From contig NZ_JAEQNA010000001.1 in assembly GCF_016722895.1 (NCBI RefSeq), forward strand, positions 186,001 through 250,000: a stretch of DNA of 64,000 bases. Reading direction: 5' to 3'. The position numbers and the translations under genes were made by a program. The DNA comes from Ramlibacter aurantiacus (GTDB lineage Bacteria; Pseudomonadota; Gammaproteobacteria; Burkholderiales; Burkholderiaceae_C). The notes below the pieces were generated by a model, which was not told the DNA's origin, ran no database searches, and worked only from the letters and a program-made list of their open reading frames with translations. The stretch's first letter is position 1. Each line of letters starts with the position of its first letter. This document shows positions 1-7,737 of this stretch, in pieces.

Positions 1-1130
1 GCTTGGCCAACTGGCAGGCCCTGCGGGCGGGGCGCAGCGGCCTGCGGCCCTGCGACTTCGAGGACGTGCGGCTGCCCGGCTGGATCGGCACCGTCGAGGG
101 ACTGGCCGACGCCGCCCTGCCGGCCGAGCTGCAGGCCTTCGATTGCCGCAACAACCGGCTGGCCTGGCTCGCCCTGGGGCAGGACGGCTTCGCCGACGCG
201 GTGGGACGGGCGCGGGCCCGCTGGGGCGCGCACCGGGTCGGCGTGATCCTGGGCACCAGCACCTCGGGCATCCTGCAGACCGAGCACGCCTACCGCGCGC
301 GCGGCGGCGACGGCGCCCTGCCCGCTTCCTTCCGCTACGAGGCCACGCACAGCACCGGCTCGCTGGCGGCCTTCGTGGCCCAGGCGCTGGCGCTCGAAGG
401 GCCGCATTGGGTCATCTCCACCGCCTGTTCCTCGGGAGCCAAGGCGTTCGGGGACGCCGCGCGGATGATCCAGGCCGGCTTCATCGACGCCGCCGTGGTC
501 GGCGGGGTGGACAGCCTGTGCCTGACCACGCTGTACGGGTTCAACTCGCTGCAGCTGTTCTCGCCCGACATCTGCCGCCCCTGGGACCAGGGCCGCTCGG
601 GCGTGTCGCTGGGCGAAGGCGCGGGCTTCGCCCTGCTGCAGCGCGATGCCGGCGACGAACGCGCCGCCGGCCACCTGTTGGGCGTGGGCGAAAGCAGCGA
701 CGGACACCACATGAGCGCACCGCACCCCGAAGGTGCCGGCGCCGTGGCAGCCATGCGCCAGGCGCTGGCGCAGGCGGGCCTGCAACCGGGGCAGATCGAC
801 TACGTCAACCTGCACGGCACCGCCACCCCCAGCAACGACGCGGCCGAGGACTGCGCGGTGGCCACGGTGTTCGGCACCGCCACGCCCTGCAGCTCGACCA
901 AGGGCGCCACCGGCCACACCCTGGGCGCGGCCGGCGCGGTGGAGGCCGCGATCAGCCTGCTGGCCCTGTCGCAAGGCTGGATGCCCGGCGGACAGAACCT
1001 TCGCCAGGCCGACCCCGCGCTGCGCGTGGCCTACCTGCGCGAAGGCCGGCCCGCACCCCTGCGCCACGTGTTGAGCAATTCATTCGGATTCGGCGGCTCC
1101 AATGCCTCGCTGGTCCTGGGAGCGGCCTGA
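1..1130 (+). CDS. Beta-ketoacyl synthase, aryl-polyene type (5' partial)
   Basis: Condensing enzyme of a type II fatty-acid/polyketide-like system, probably the elongating ketosynthase for an aryl polyene pigment. The frame is open from the window edge to a TGA at 1128-1130, giving about 375 visible residues; FabF-type enzymes run near 400, so a short N-terminal piece is missing. The thiolase-fold triad is visible: Cys in STACSSGAKAF (about residue 142), His in NLHGTATPSND (about 271) and His in GATGHTLGAAGA (about 305). The next gene starts inside its stop codon (TGATG), so translation is probably coupled. The pigment assignment rests on the neighbours (second KS, small dehydratase, FabG-like reductase, halogenase-like flavoprotein, acyltransferase, GT2) and is an inference; an ordinary FabF-like role is the alternative. 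Confidence 0.85.
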   Translation, partial: LANWQALRAGRSGLRPCDFEDVRLPGWIGTVEGLADAALPAELQAFDCRNNRLAWLALGQDGFADAVGRARARWGAHRVGVILGTSTSGILQTEHAYRARGGDGALPASFRYEATHSTGSLAAFVAQALALEGPHWVISTACSSGAKAFGDAARMIQAGFIDAAVVGGVDSLCLTTLYGFNSLQLFSPDICRPWDQGRSGVSLGEGAGFALLQRDAGDERAAGHLLGVGESSDGHHMSAPHPEGAGAVAAMRQALAQAGLQPGQIDYVNLHGTATPSNDAAEDCAVATVFGTATPCSSTKGATGHTLGAAGAVEAAISLLALSQGWMPGGQNLRQADPALRVAYLREGRPAPLRHVLSNSFGFGGSNASLVLGAA

Positions 1131-1954
1131 TGGCGAACGGCACCCTTCGACTCCTGGGCGTGGGCCTGATCGGCCCCGGCCTCGCCAGCTGGGCCGAGGC
1201 CCTGCCCCTGCTGCGCGGCGAGCAGCCCTACCAGCCCGGGCCCACCACCATCGCGCCGCCCCAATGCCTGCCGGCGGCCGAGCGGCGACGTGCCGGCACC
1301 GCCGTGAAGATCGCCCTGGCCGCCGCCGAGGCCGCCTGCGCACACGCCGACACCGACCCGGCCACGCTCGCCACGGTGTTCACGTCCTCCAGCGGCGACG
1401 GCGCGAACTGCCATGCGCTGTGCGAGGCACTGGCCAGCGCCGACCCGGTGGACCGCCTGATCTCGCCCACCCGCTTCACCAACTCGGTCCACAACGCGGC
1501 GGCAGGCTACTGGCACATCGGCGTGAAGGGGCGCGCGGCGTCCACCAGCCTGTGCGCGCACGACGAGAGCTTCGCGACCGGCCTGTCGTCGGCGGCGGCG
1601 CAGGTGCTTTCCACCGGCGCCCCCGTGCTGCTGGTCGCCAGCGACACGCCGTATCCCGAGCCGCTGCACGCCAGCCGCCCGCTGGCGTGCACGCTGGGCC
1701 TGGGGCTGGTGCTGGCCCCGGGCGATGGGCCTGCTGCTCGCGGCCAGGCCCTGCTGCGATTCGACCTGCGCCCGGCGCGCTCGCCTGGCGAGACCAGCCA
1801 CTGCCAGGACCCGGCCCTGGAGGCCCTGCGCACGGACCTGCCCGCCGGCCGGGCCCTGCCCCTGCTGGAGGCACTGGCTCGCGGCCGCCCGGCGCGCGTC
1901 GCGCTGGCCCTGCCGCCGGCGCTGTCGCTGCTGATCGACCTGGACTTCGCATGA
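1130..1954 (+). CDS. Ketosynthase-like / chain-length-factor-like protein
   Basis: A 274-residue protein shorter than a full ketosynthase and resembling the ketoacyl-synthase N-terminal family (Ketoacyl-synt_2) found as partner subunit in aryl polyene clusters. Visible signs are a thiolase-like core with a VFTSSSGDGANCH segment (about residues 82-94), a Cys region STSLCAHDESFATGL where the nucleophile elbow would be, and a C-terminal LLID ending. The second-half His residues of a catalytic ketosynthase are not recognisable, which fits a non-catalytic or chain-length role beside the preceding enzyme. ATG at 1130 overlaps the upstream stop by one base, and its own stop overlaps the next start (ATGA). 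The family is fairly sure; the precise role is inferred from position. Confidence 0.72.
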   Translation: MANGTLRLLGVGLIGPGLASWAEALPLLRGEQPYQPGPTTIAPPQCLPAAERRRAGTAVKIALAAAEAACAHADTDPATLATVFTSSSGDGANCHALCEALASADPVDRLISPTRFTNSVHNAAAGYWHIGVKGRAASTSLCAHDESFATGLSSAAAQVLSTGAPVLLVASDTPYPEPLHASRPLACTLGLGLVLAPGDGPAARGQALLRFDLRPARSPGETSHCQDPALEALRTDLPAGRALPLLEALARGRPARVALALPPALSLLIDLDFA

Positions 1955-2394
1955 CCCTCGGCCACGACGACATCGCGGCGCTCATCCCGCACAGCGGCCG
2001 CATGTGCCTGCTCGAATCGGTGCTGGGCTGGGACGACGCGGGCATCCGCTGCCTCGCGCGCAGCCACACCGACCCGGACAACCCCTTGCGCAGCCGCAGC
2101 GGCCTGCTGGCAACCGCCGGCATCGAATACGCCGCGCAGGCCGCCGCCGTGCACGGCGGCCTGCGCGCCCGCGCCAGCGGCCGCAGCGCCGCGCCAGGCT
2201 TCCTGGCCAGCGCGCGCGGGGTGCGGCTGCACCGGTTGCGGCTGGACGACCTGCCCGGCGAGTTGTCGGTGCAGGCGGAGCACCTGGCGGGCACTGCCGA
2301 GCAACTGCTCTACACCTTCGAACTGCGACACGACGGCCAGCCCGTGCTCGACGGGCGGCTGGCGGTGGTCCTCAACATGGCGCTGCCCGCATGA
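1951..2394 (+). CDS. 3-hydroxyacyl-ACP dehydratase-like hotdog protein (ApeP-like)
   Basis: Predicted small hotdog-fold dehydratase of 147 residues that would remove water from 3-hydroxyacyl-ACP intermediates to build the conjugated chain. The N-terminal LIPHSGRMCLLESVLGWDD (about residues 10-28) matches the typical start of this FabZ/FabA-related family, and the AGIEYAAQAAAVHGG segment is the usual central helix. ATG 1951 overlaps the upstream stop (ATGA) and its stop overlaps the fabG-like start the same way, so the four plus-strand genes form one translationally coupled unit. Length matches the ApeP-type dehydratases of aryl polyene clusters. Activity on a specific chain length cannot be read from the sequence. 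Confidence 0.75.
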   Translation: MTLGHDDIAALIPHSGRMCLLESVLGWDDAGIRCLARSHTDPDNPLRSRSGLLATAGIEYAAQAAAVHGGLRARASGRSAAPGFLASARGVRLHRLRLDDLPGELSVQAEHLAGTAEQLLYTFELRHDGQPVLDGRLAVVLNMALPA

Positions 2395-3110
2395 AGCGCG
2401 CCCTGGTGACCGGTGCCAGCGGCGACCTCGGCCGCGCCATCGCCCTGCGCCTGGCGCGCCAGGGGCTGCACGTGATCGCGCACGCGCATTCACGGCTCGC
2501 GGGCGCCGAAGCCGTCGCGCAGGCGATCCGGGACGACGGCGGTTCGGCCGAGGCGGTGGCCTTCGACGTGACCGATCACGCGGCCTGCGCCGCACAGCTG
2601 GCTGCCCTGCTGGAAGCGGGAGCGATCCAGGTGCTGGTGAACAACGCCGGCATCCACGACGACGCGGTGTTCCCCGGCATGACCGAGCCGCAGTGGCGAC
2701 GCGTGCTCGACGTGTCCCTCAACGGCTTCTTCAACGTGACGCAGCCGCTGTCCTTGCCCATGGTGCGCACGCGCTGGGGTCGCATCATCAGCATCAGCTC
2801 GGTGGCGGCCGTGACCGGCAACCGCGGCCAGGTGAACTACGCGGCGGCCAAGGGCGCGCTGCACAGCGCGAGCAAGGCCTTGTCGCTGGAACTGGCCCCG
2901 CGCGGCATCACGGTCAACGTGGTGGCTCCCGGCATCATCGCCTCGGCCATGACCGCCGGTTTGTTCGACGCCAAGGCCATCGCGGCCCTGGTGCCGGCCC
3001 GGCGCGCGGGAACGCCGGAGGAAGTGGCGGCGCTGGTGGGCTTCTTGGCGGGTGACGAGGCGGGATACATCACCGGACAGGTGCTGTCGATCAACGGGGG
3101 GATGGGGTGA
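2391..3110 (+). CDS. 3-oxoacyl-ACP reductase, FabG-like SDR
   Basis: NADPH-dependent short-chain dehydrogenase that would reduce the 3-oxoacyl-ACP made by the two upstream ketosynthases. It has 239 residues, as usual for FabG. The Rossmann glycine motif TGASGDLG is at residues 7-14, NNAG follows near residue 84, the catalytic Ser is in ISISSVAAVTG and the YxxxK pair is in NYAAAKGA; the C-terminal YITGQVLSINGGMG is typical of FabG. ATG 2391 overlaps the dehydratase stop. It is the last gene of the plus-strand unit; an interspersed-repeat block follows. Because of this context it is probably the pathway-specific ketoreductase (ApeQ-like) and not the housekeeping FabG. Confidence 0.85.
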   Translation: MKRALVTGASGDLGRAIALRLARQGLHVIAHAHSRLAGAEAVAQAIRDDGGSAEAVAFDVTDHAACAAQLAALLEAGAIQVLVNNAGIHDDAVFPGMTEPQWRRVLDVSLNGFFNVTQPLSLPMVRTRWGRIISISSVAAVTGNRGQVNYAAAKGALHSASKALSLELAPRGITVNVVAPGIIASAMTAGLFDAKAIAALVPARRAGTPEEVAALVGFLAGDEAGYITGQVLSINGGMG

Positions 3111-3155
3111 TCGCTGCGCCCGGTCCTTCCATTGGCCTGCACCGCGCGCAGGGCC

Positions 3156-3293
3156 GTTCGACCGGCCTGTCCTGAGCCTTGTCGAAGGGCCCACGGAGAA
3201 CGGGGTGAGAGATTCCGTTCGGGCTGAGCTTGTCGAAGCCTGCAGGAGAGGACCTTCGACAAGCCCACGGAGAACCGCCAGGACAGGCTCAGG
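3156..3293. repeat. Interspersed-repeat block between convergent operons
   Basis: Three copies of a short repeat are seen. Copy A (3156-3188) carries CCTGTCCTGAGCCTTGTCGAAGG in variant form, copy B (3217-3238) reads GTTCGGGCTGAGCTTGTCGAA and continues with G, and copy C (3253-3293) is in inverted orientation, starting CCTTCGACAAGCC and ending with AGGACAGGCTCAGG. The 12-mer CCCACGGAGAAC occurs at 3190-3201 and 3264-3275. Such CTTCGACAAGCTCAG-type repeats are scattered between genes in many Comamonadaceae and related genomes. The opposed copies A and C could fold into a long hairpin and may separate or stop the two convergent transcripts; this is inference. Confidence 0.7.
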
Positions 3294-3323
3294 AAAGGCG
3301 CACCCAGGGGGAACGGCGCTGCG

Positions 3324-4100
3324 CTACAGGTATTGGAACGGCGGCGCCCGCCGCAGCCGCCGCAGCAGCAGCAGCGGCAAGCGCAGCAGAAACTCCAGCA
3401 TCAGCCGCGCATGCATCCACGTGAGCAGCGCGTTGTCGCGCAGGTAGTTGAAGTGCGACACGCCGCCCTCCTCCGGCCGCAGGTACTTCACCGGGGCCGG
3501 CACGTTGATGGGGGCGACGCCGCGCCAGGCCAGGCGCACCACGGCCTCGGTGTCGAAATCGAACCGGCGCATCCAGGGCTGGCGGCGCATGACGGCCACC
3601 AGTTCGGCGATGGGGTAGACCCGAAAGCCGAAGAGCGAATCGCCCACGCCGGCGCCCAGGGTTTCCAGGTTGGTCCAGCCGTTGGAGACGCGCCGGCCCC
3701 GCACACGCAGCAAGGGGGCCGAGGCATCGAAGACCGGCTGGCCGAGGATCATGGCGTCGGGCAATTCGGCCGAGCGGCGCATGAATTCGGCGATGAGCCC
3801 GGCCGGGTGCTGACCGTCCGAGTCCATGGTGAGCGCATGGGTGAAGCCGGCCTGCTGCGCCTGCTCCAGGCCGGCCTGCACGGCACTGCCCTTGCCCTGG
3901 TTGGCCGGCAGCACGATCACGTGCAGGCCCGGGTCCCGGGCTGCCATGGCCAGCAGGCCCTCGGCCGTGCCGTCGGTGCTGCCATCGACGACCACCCACA
4001 CCGGCGTCCACTGCGCCCGCGCCTCGCGCACGGTGTCGTACACCTTGGGGCCGGTGTCGTAGCTGGGGATGAGGACGAGGTGGGTGCGCGAAGGAGTCAC
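3324..4100 (-). CDS. Family 2 glycosyltransferase of the polyene cluster
   Basis: GT-A fold transferase of 258 residues, likely modifying or anchoring the polyene lipid at the inner membrane. The N-terminal LVLIPSYDTGPKVYDT, WVVVDGSTDGT and the DXD-type TMDSDGQHP (about residue 90) are characteristic of family 2. The C-terminal third ends in a Leu/Arg-rich segment (LLRLPLLLLRRLRR) that may lie at the membrane surface. The GTG start at 4100 overlaps the stop of the acyltransferase (GTGA), so I chose it over the longer open frame, which would run through the neighbouring gene. Glycosyltransferase plus acyltransferase is a usual pair in aryl polyene clusters. Donor and acceptor are unknown. Confidence 0.82.
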   Translation of the reverse strand: MTPSRTHLVLIPSYDTGPKVYDTVREARAQWTPVWVVVDGSTDGTAEGLLAMAARDPGLHVIVLPANQGKGSAVQAGLEQAQQAGFTHALTMDSDGQHPAGLIAEFMRRSAELPDAMILGQPVFDASAPLLRVRGRRVSNGWTNLETLGAGVGDSLFGFRVYPIAELVAVMRRQPWMRRFDFDTEAVVRLAWRGVAPINVPAPVKYLRPEEGGVSHFNYLRDNALLTWMHARLMLEFLLRLPLLLLRRLRRAPPFQYL

Positions 4101-4903
4101 TGGCCCAGTTCCCTGCGGAAGTAAGCCTCCATCCGTTCGGTCAGGGCGTCGTGGTCGGCACTGGGCTCGAAGCGCTCGCCCAGGCGCGCGCGGAACACGA
4201 TGGGAAGGGGCGGCAGCCGCCACAGCGGCCAGCCCTTGGACAGGTAGGGCGAGTCGGTTTCGATCACCACGGCCTGGATCGGCACGTTGGCCTGCCGCGC
4301 CATGACCGACACCACGCGCGTGAAGCCGTGCATGCGGCGCGGACCCAGGCTGCGGGTTCCCTCGGGAAAGATGATCAGCTGGGCGTCTTCGCGCAGGCAC
4401 TCGACGGCCGCCCGCACCATGGGACGCGTGTCCTCGTTGACCACATAGCCGGCCAGCCGGGCGCCGGCCGCCAGGAACGGGTTTCGCATCAGCGAGGCCT
4501 TCATCACGCAGACGCTGCGCGGCAGGCGCGCGGCGATCATCATCGCGTCGAGCATGCTGGGGTGGTTGGCCACGATGACCAGGCCGCCCGGCTCATGGCG
4601 CAGGACGTCGAGCGACTGCGCGTCCATGCGCATGAGGCCGCTCCAGCGGGCGCAAGCCCAGTAGACGCGGTACACGCCGGAGATGCCCGCACGCCCCACC
4701 ACGCGGCCCCAGCGCGCCGGCAGCACCAGCCGCAACAGCGGCGCCACCGCGTTCCAGGCCAGCGACAGCACGCCCAGCCAGGCCAGCAAGACCAGCAGCC
4801 AGGCCCTCAGGACCAGGCGCAGGGGCCAGGCGATCACGGCGACGGGACCCGCGCGCAAGGGTCCGGCGGCTTGAGGTGGCGGCGAGAAGAAATGAAAGGC
4901 CAT
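4097..4903 (-). CDS. Lysophospholipid acyltransferase family protein (PlsC-like)
   Basis: Membrane acyltransferase of 268 residues. One or two hydrophobic helices precede the catalytic domain (AWLLVLLAWLGVLSLAW). Block 1 NHPSMLD supplies the HX4D pair and block 3 FPEGTRS the substrate-phosphate site. In aryl polyene clusters a protein of this kind is thought to link the aryl polyene to a membrane-anchored sugar lipid. The ATG at 4903 lies 8 bases after the flavoprotein stop; a TTG at 4921 in the same frame is an alternative start. It overlaps the GT2 gene at its 3' end. The family is secure, the substrate inferred. Confidence 0.82.
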   Translation of the reverse strand: MAFHFFSPPPQAAGPLRAGPVAVIAWPLRLVLRAWLLVLLAWLGVLSLAWNAVAPLLRLVLPARWGRVVGRAGISGVYRVYWACARWSGLMRMDAQSLDVLRHEPGGLVIVANHPSMLDAMMIAARLPRSVCVMKASLMRNPFLAAGARLAGYVVNEDTRPMVRAAVECLREDAQLIIFPEGTRSLGPRRMHGFTRVVSVMARQANVPIQAVVIETDSPYLSKGWPLWRLPPLPIVFRARLGERFEPSADHDALTERMEAYFRRELGQ

Positions 4904-4910
4904 GGAGCTG

Positions 4911-6248
4911 TCAGAACGCAACCGGCTCGCGGGAGGTGTCGGCGATGTTGGCTCGCCGCCGGGACCACGCGCGCCAGGTACGGACAGGATGCATCAGCGC
5001 ATGCACGTAGTACAGCCCCTTGAACAGGTTCAGCGGCAGGCGAAGCGGCGTGTCGCGATGGATGTCTCCGGCCAGCACCGACAACAGTGCCTCCTTCACG
5101 CGGAACGGGTTGCGCGGATACATGAAGAACTCGCGCAAGGTGGGGTTGGTGACGCGGTAGATGAACCAGCTGAATTGGGCCGGGCCCTTGCGCATGAAGC
5201 GTTCGAACGCGCGGCGCGAGCCGGCGGCGCGGGCGGGGCCGGCATCGAGCGTGGACTCGACCAGGTCGACGGCCTCGAACGCGCTGCTCATGGCCAGGTA
5301 CACGCCCGAGGAGAACACCGGGTCGATGAAGGCGAAGGCATCGCCCAGCATGACGTAGCGCTCGCCGGTGCAGTGGGTGCCCAGGTACGAGTAGTTGCCG
5401 GTGGCATGCACCTGCTCGTCGACCAGGGTGGCGCCGGCCAGCCGATCGGCCAGGGCCGGGCACATGGCAAGGGTGTCGCGGAAGAACTCGGTGACGGGCG
5501 TGCGCCGTGACTTCAGGTAATACGGCCAGACCACGGCACCGACGCTGGTGGTGCCGTCGGCCAGCGGAATGAACCAGAACCAGCCGTGCCGGAACCAGAA
5601 GATGGTGATGTGCCCCTCTTCGCGGCCCGGCAGGCGGCGCGCGCCGCGAAAGTGCCCGAAGACCGCCGAGCTGTTGTGGCGCGGGTGCTTGAGCTTGCTC
5701 TTGAACTGGCTGGCCAGCAGCGTGTCGCGGCCGGTGGCGTCGACCAGGTAGCGGCAACGCCAGGTCTGCAGGGTGCCGTCGTCGCGCTGGACGGTGGCCG
5801 TGGCGCCCTCGGCGTCGAAGCGCACGTCGCGCACGCGGTGTCCTTCGAGAGCCTGCGCGCCGCTGTGCGACGCGTGCCGGAACAACAGTTCATCGAGCGC
5901 GGAACGACGCACCTGCCAGGCGTAGGGCAGCGACTTGTCCATGGCGTCGCCGAATTCGAGCTTGCTGCGATGCGCGTGGTCGGGCGAGACGAATTCCACC
6001 CCCCACTTGGGCATGCCGATCGCCTCGACCTGCTCGCGCACGCCCAATTGATCGAACAGGGGAACGTTGGCCGGCAGCAGCGATTCGCCGATGTGGAACC
6101 GCGGGTGGGTGCTTTTCTCGAGCAGGTGGACGCTGCGGCCCCGCCTGGCCAGCAGCGTGGCGATCGTGGATCCCGCCGGGCCGCCGCCGACCACCAGCAC
6201 GTCACATGAAACGTCGGGCGTGGGCGCCGCGGCAAGGGGGCTGTGCAT
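4911..6248 (-). CDS. FAD-dependent halogenase/oxidoreductase-like protein
   Basis: Flavoprotein of about 445 residues of the tryptophan-halogenase/FAD-dependent monooxygenase superfamily, a member often found in xanthomonadin and aryl polyene clusters. The Rossmann motif VVGGGPAGSTIATLLARRG lies about 20 residues from the start, RFHIGESLLP follows near residue 50, the aromatic motif HGWFWFIPLADG resembles the WxWxIP signature, and LGDAFAFIDPVFSSG is the second FAD-binding segment. The ATG at 6248 is preferred; an upstream TTG at 6272 would add eight residues and neither has a clear ribosome-binding site. It heads a minus-strand unit with the acyltransferase and GT2 genes. Whether it halogenates, hydroxylates or desaturates its substrate cannot be told from sequence. 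Confidence 0.75.
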   Translation of the reverse strand: MHSPLAAAPTPDVSCDVLVVGGGPAGSTIATLLARRGRSVHLLEKSTHPRFHIGESLLPANVPLFDQLGVREQVEAIGMPKWGVEFVSPDHAHRSKLEFGDAMDKSLPYAWQVRRSALDELLFRHASHSGAQALEGHRVRDVRFDAEGATATVQRDDGTLQTWRCRYLVDATGRDTLLASQFKSKLKHPRHNSSAVFGHFRGARRLPGREEGHITIFWFRHGWFWFIPLADGTTSVGAVVWPYYLKSRRTPVTEFFRDTLAMCPALADRLAGATLVDEQVHATGNYSYLGTHCTGERYVMLGDAFAFIDPVFSSGVYLAMSSAFEAVDLVESTLDAGPARAAGSRRAFERFMRKGPAQFSWFIYRVTNPTLREFFMYPRNPFRVKEALLSVLAGDIHRDTPLRLPLNLFKGLYYVHALMHPVRTWRAWSRRRANIADTSREPVAF

Positions 6249-6379
6249 GCGAGAAGGCGATCCGTCGAGCAAGGGAAGACGCGGATTCTAGTGGCGCGGT
6301 CCAGCCGCTCATCCCGCTTATCGGCCCGGGTGTCCGGACAGCGCAATAAGACCGTGCCCTGAGGAATGTTTGCAACAAG

Positions 6380-6417
6380 GCGGCCCGGCCGGCCAGCGAC
6401 GGGGGCCCCCGGGCCGC
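6380..6417 (-). terminator. Possible terminator hairpin after the M29/NicX-like gene
   Basis: GCGGCCCGG (6380-6388) and CCGGGCCGC (6409-6417) form a perfect 9-bp stem with a 20-base loop, directly after the minus-strand stop codon at 6421. In the transcript the stem is followed by CTTGTTGC, only a weak U-rich stretch, so termination strength is uncertain. Confidence 0.4.
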
Positions 6418-6420
6418 TGC

Positions 6421-7593
6421 TTAGACCGAGCCTTCGAGCAGCTCGACCGGGTCGCCGAAGGTGGCAGCCAGTTCGACCACGGCCGGGTCGCGCAGCGCCA
6501 TCAGGAAGCCTTTGTCGATCAGCTTCACGTCGTCGGCGGTGACGGTGGCATCGAGGACTACCAGGTCCTGGTGGATCGGCGGCTCTTCCCAGTTCGGCAT
6601 GACCCGCCGGATGAAGTCGCTGGGCTTGGCCAGGTCGATGCCGAAGTGCAGCGCGCCGGGCGCGTTGGAGCCGGCCGGGTAGATGGTGTTGCGCGGCGCC
6701 TTGGGGTTGAAGCCGCAGCCGCCGCCTTCGATCAGCTTGCCGCCCACCAGCATCTCGCGCAGCACCGCCGCGTCGTCGGACTCGCCGGTCACCTCGGTCA
6801 CGAAGCGGTCCTTGAAGACGACGCCGATCTTCTCGGCGAAGGGCTTCTCGAAGCCGATGGCCCATTGCGGATACAGCACGCCTTCGACCGCCAGATACGC
6901 GTTGGTGTCGTTCTTCATCGCGGTGCTGTCCCAGAAGTTGGGGCCGTGCGTGGGCAGGTAGTGCGCGTAGCAGCCGGGCTCGGCGGCGGAGATCTTGCCC
7001 TGCCAGCGCAGGCCGGCGTACATGGTGTCGCGCATGGCTGCGGTGAACGGGATGCGCAGGTCGCTGCCGCGCTCGTCGGTGAAGCGGATGTCGAAGTCGC
7101 GGCCCCTGGGGATGCGCCGCTCGGTGGCGCGGATGATCTCGCTGACCAGTTCGACCGGGAAGCGCGCCTGCGGCGTTTTGAGCACGTCGAGGTCGCGGAA
7201 ATAGGTGATCTTGACCCAGCGCTGGCCGGCCTTGCGCATGGCCACGTTGAACGGGTCCTCGATCGAGCAGAACCAGGTCGACACCACGAACGTGGCTTCC
7301 TGGATCAGCGGCTTGAGCGTCTCGGGAATGCCGGGCAGGCGTGTGTCGGGCGCCATGTAGACGCTGAGCGTGGCGCCGCGCGCGGCGGCCAGGCCGCTGA
7401 ACGCATCGACCACCCGCGGATCGAGCAGCGGGTCGGTGAGCATCAACACGCGATCGCCCGCCTTGATCGCCATGAACCGGCAGAAGTTGTCCATCGCCTG
7501 GAACCAGTGCTTGGTCTCGGTGATGCTGGGGAGCAGCGGCGGCGGCACGCCGATGAACGGGCCGGTGCCCTGGGGGGTCGAGGAGTGGGTCAT
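6421..7593 (-). CDS. M29 aminopeptidase / NicX-like metalloprotein
   Basis: A 390-residue cytoplasmic protein resembling the family that joins thermophilic M29 aminopeptidases with 2,5-dihydroxypyridine 5,6-dioxygenase (NicX). The segment AGDRVLMLTDPLLDPRVVDAF (about residues 46-66) is the usual N-terminal strand-loop of that fold. Candidate metal ligands are His in ALHFGID (about 316) and the His-x-Asp of IHQDL (about 341-343). The ATG at 7593 has a strong AGGAGG seven bases upstream; a longer open frame to 7659 lacks one. It is divergent from an epimerase gene and shares a promoter region with two palindromes. Ring cleavage of a pyridine-like or other aromatic compound is a guess; peptidase activity is the alternative. 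Confidence 0.55.
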   Translation of the reverse strand: MTHSSTPQGTGPFIGVPPPLLPSITETKHWFQAMDNFCRFMAIKAGDRVLMLTDPLLDPRVVDAFSGLAAARGATLSVYMAPDTRLPGIPETLKPLIQEATFVVSTWFCSIEDPFNVAMRKAGQRWVKITYFRDLDVLKTPQARFPVELVSEIIRATERRIPRGRDFDIRFTDERGSDLRIPFTAAMRDTMYAGLRWQGKISAAEPGCYAHYLPTHGPNFWDSTAMKNDTNAYLAVEGVLYPQWAIGFEKPFAEKIGVVFKDRFVTEVTGESDDAAVLREMLVGGKLIEGGGCGFNPKAPRNTIYPAGSNAPGALHFGIDLAKPSDFIRRVMPNWEEPPIHQDLVVLDATVTADDVKLIDKGFLMALRDPAVVELAATFGDPVELLEGSV

Positions 7594-7649
7594 CTGGCCT
7601 CCTGGGAGGAGTGGGGGGGTCGGGTATTTCCGCATCGACGGCGCGGCTC

Positions 7650-7712
7650 TTGCATGCAACGCTCGAGGATTCGGTGCGAGTATGCTTCATTCTATCGACG
7701 ATTGCATGCAAT
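7650..7712. promoter_or_regulatory. Twin palindromic operator candidates in a divergent promoter
   Basis: TTGCATGCAA at 7650-7659 and ATTGCATGCAAT at 7701-7712 are perfect palindromes sharing the same 10-base core, with starts 52 bases apart, about five helical turns. A TATGCT sequence at 7681-7686 between them could be a plus-strand -10 box for the epimerase gene. Short AT-flanked palindromes of this form are typical operators of GntR/FCD regulators, and one is encoded at 9758-10477. Assignment of that regulator is inference. Confidence 0.6.
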
Positions 7713-7737
7713 TCAAGCAAAGGAAGTGGGTTCATTG

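Noticed and set aside
5513..7735. Long minus-strand open frame of 740 codons
   Set aside because: It runs out of frame through the M29/NicX-like and halogenase-like genes, is extremely Arg/Ala/Pro-rich and has no family motif; a typical shadow frame in GC-rich DNA.
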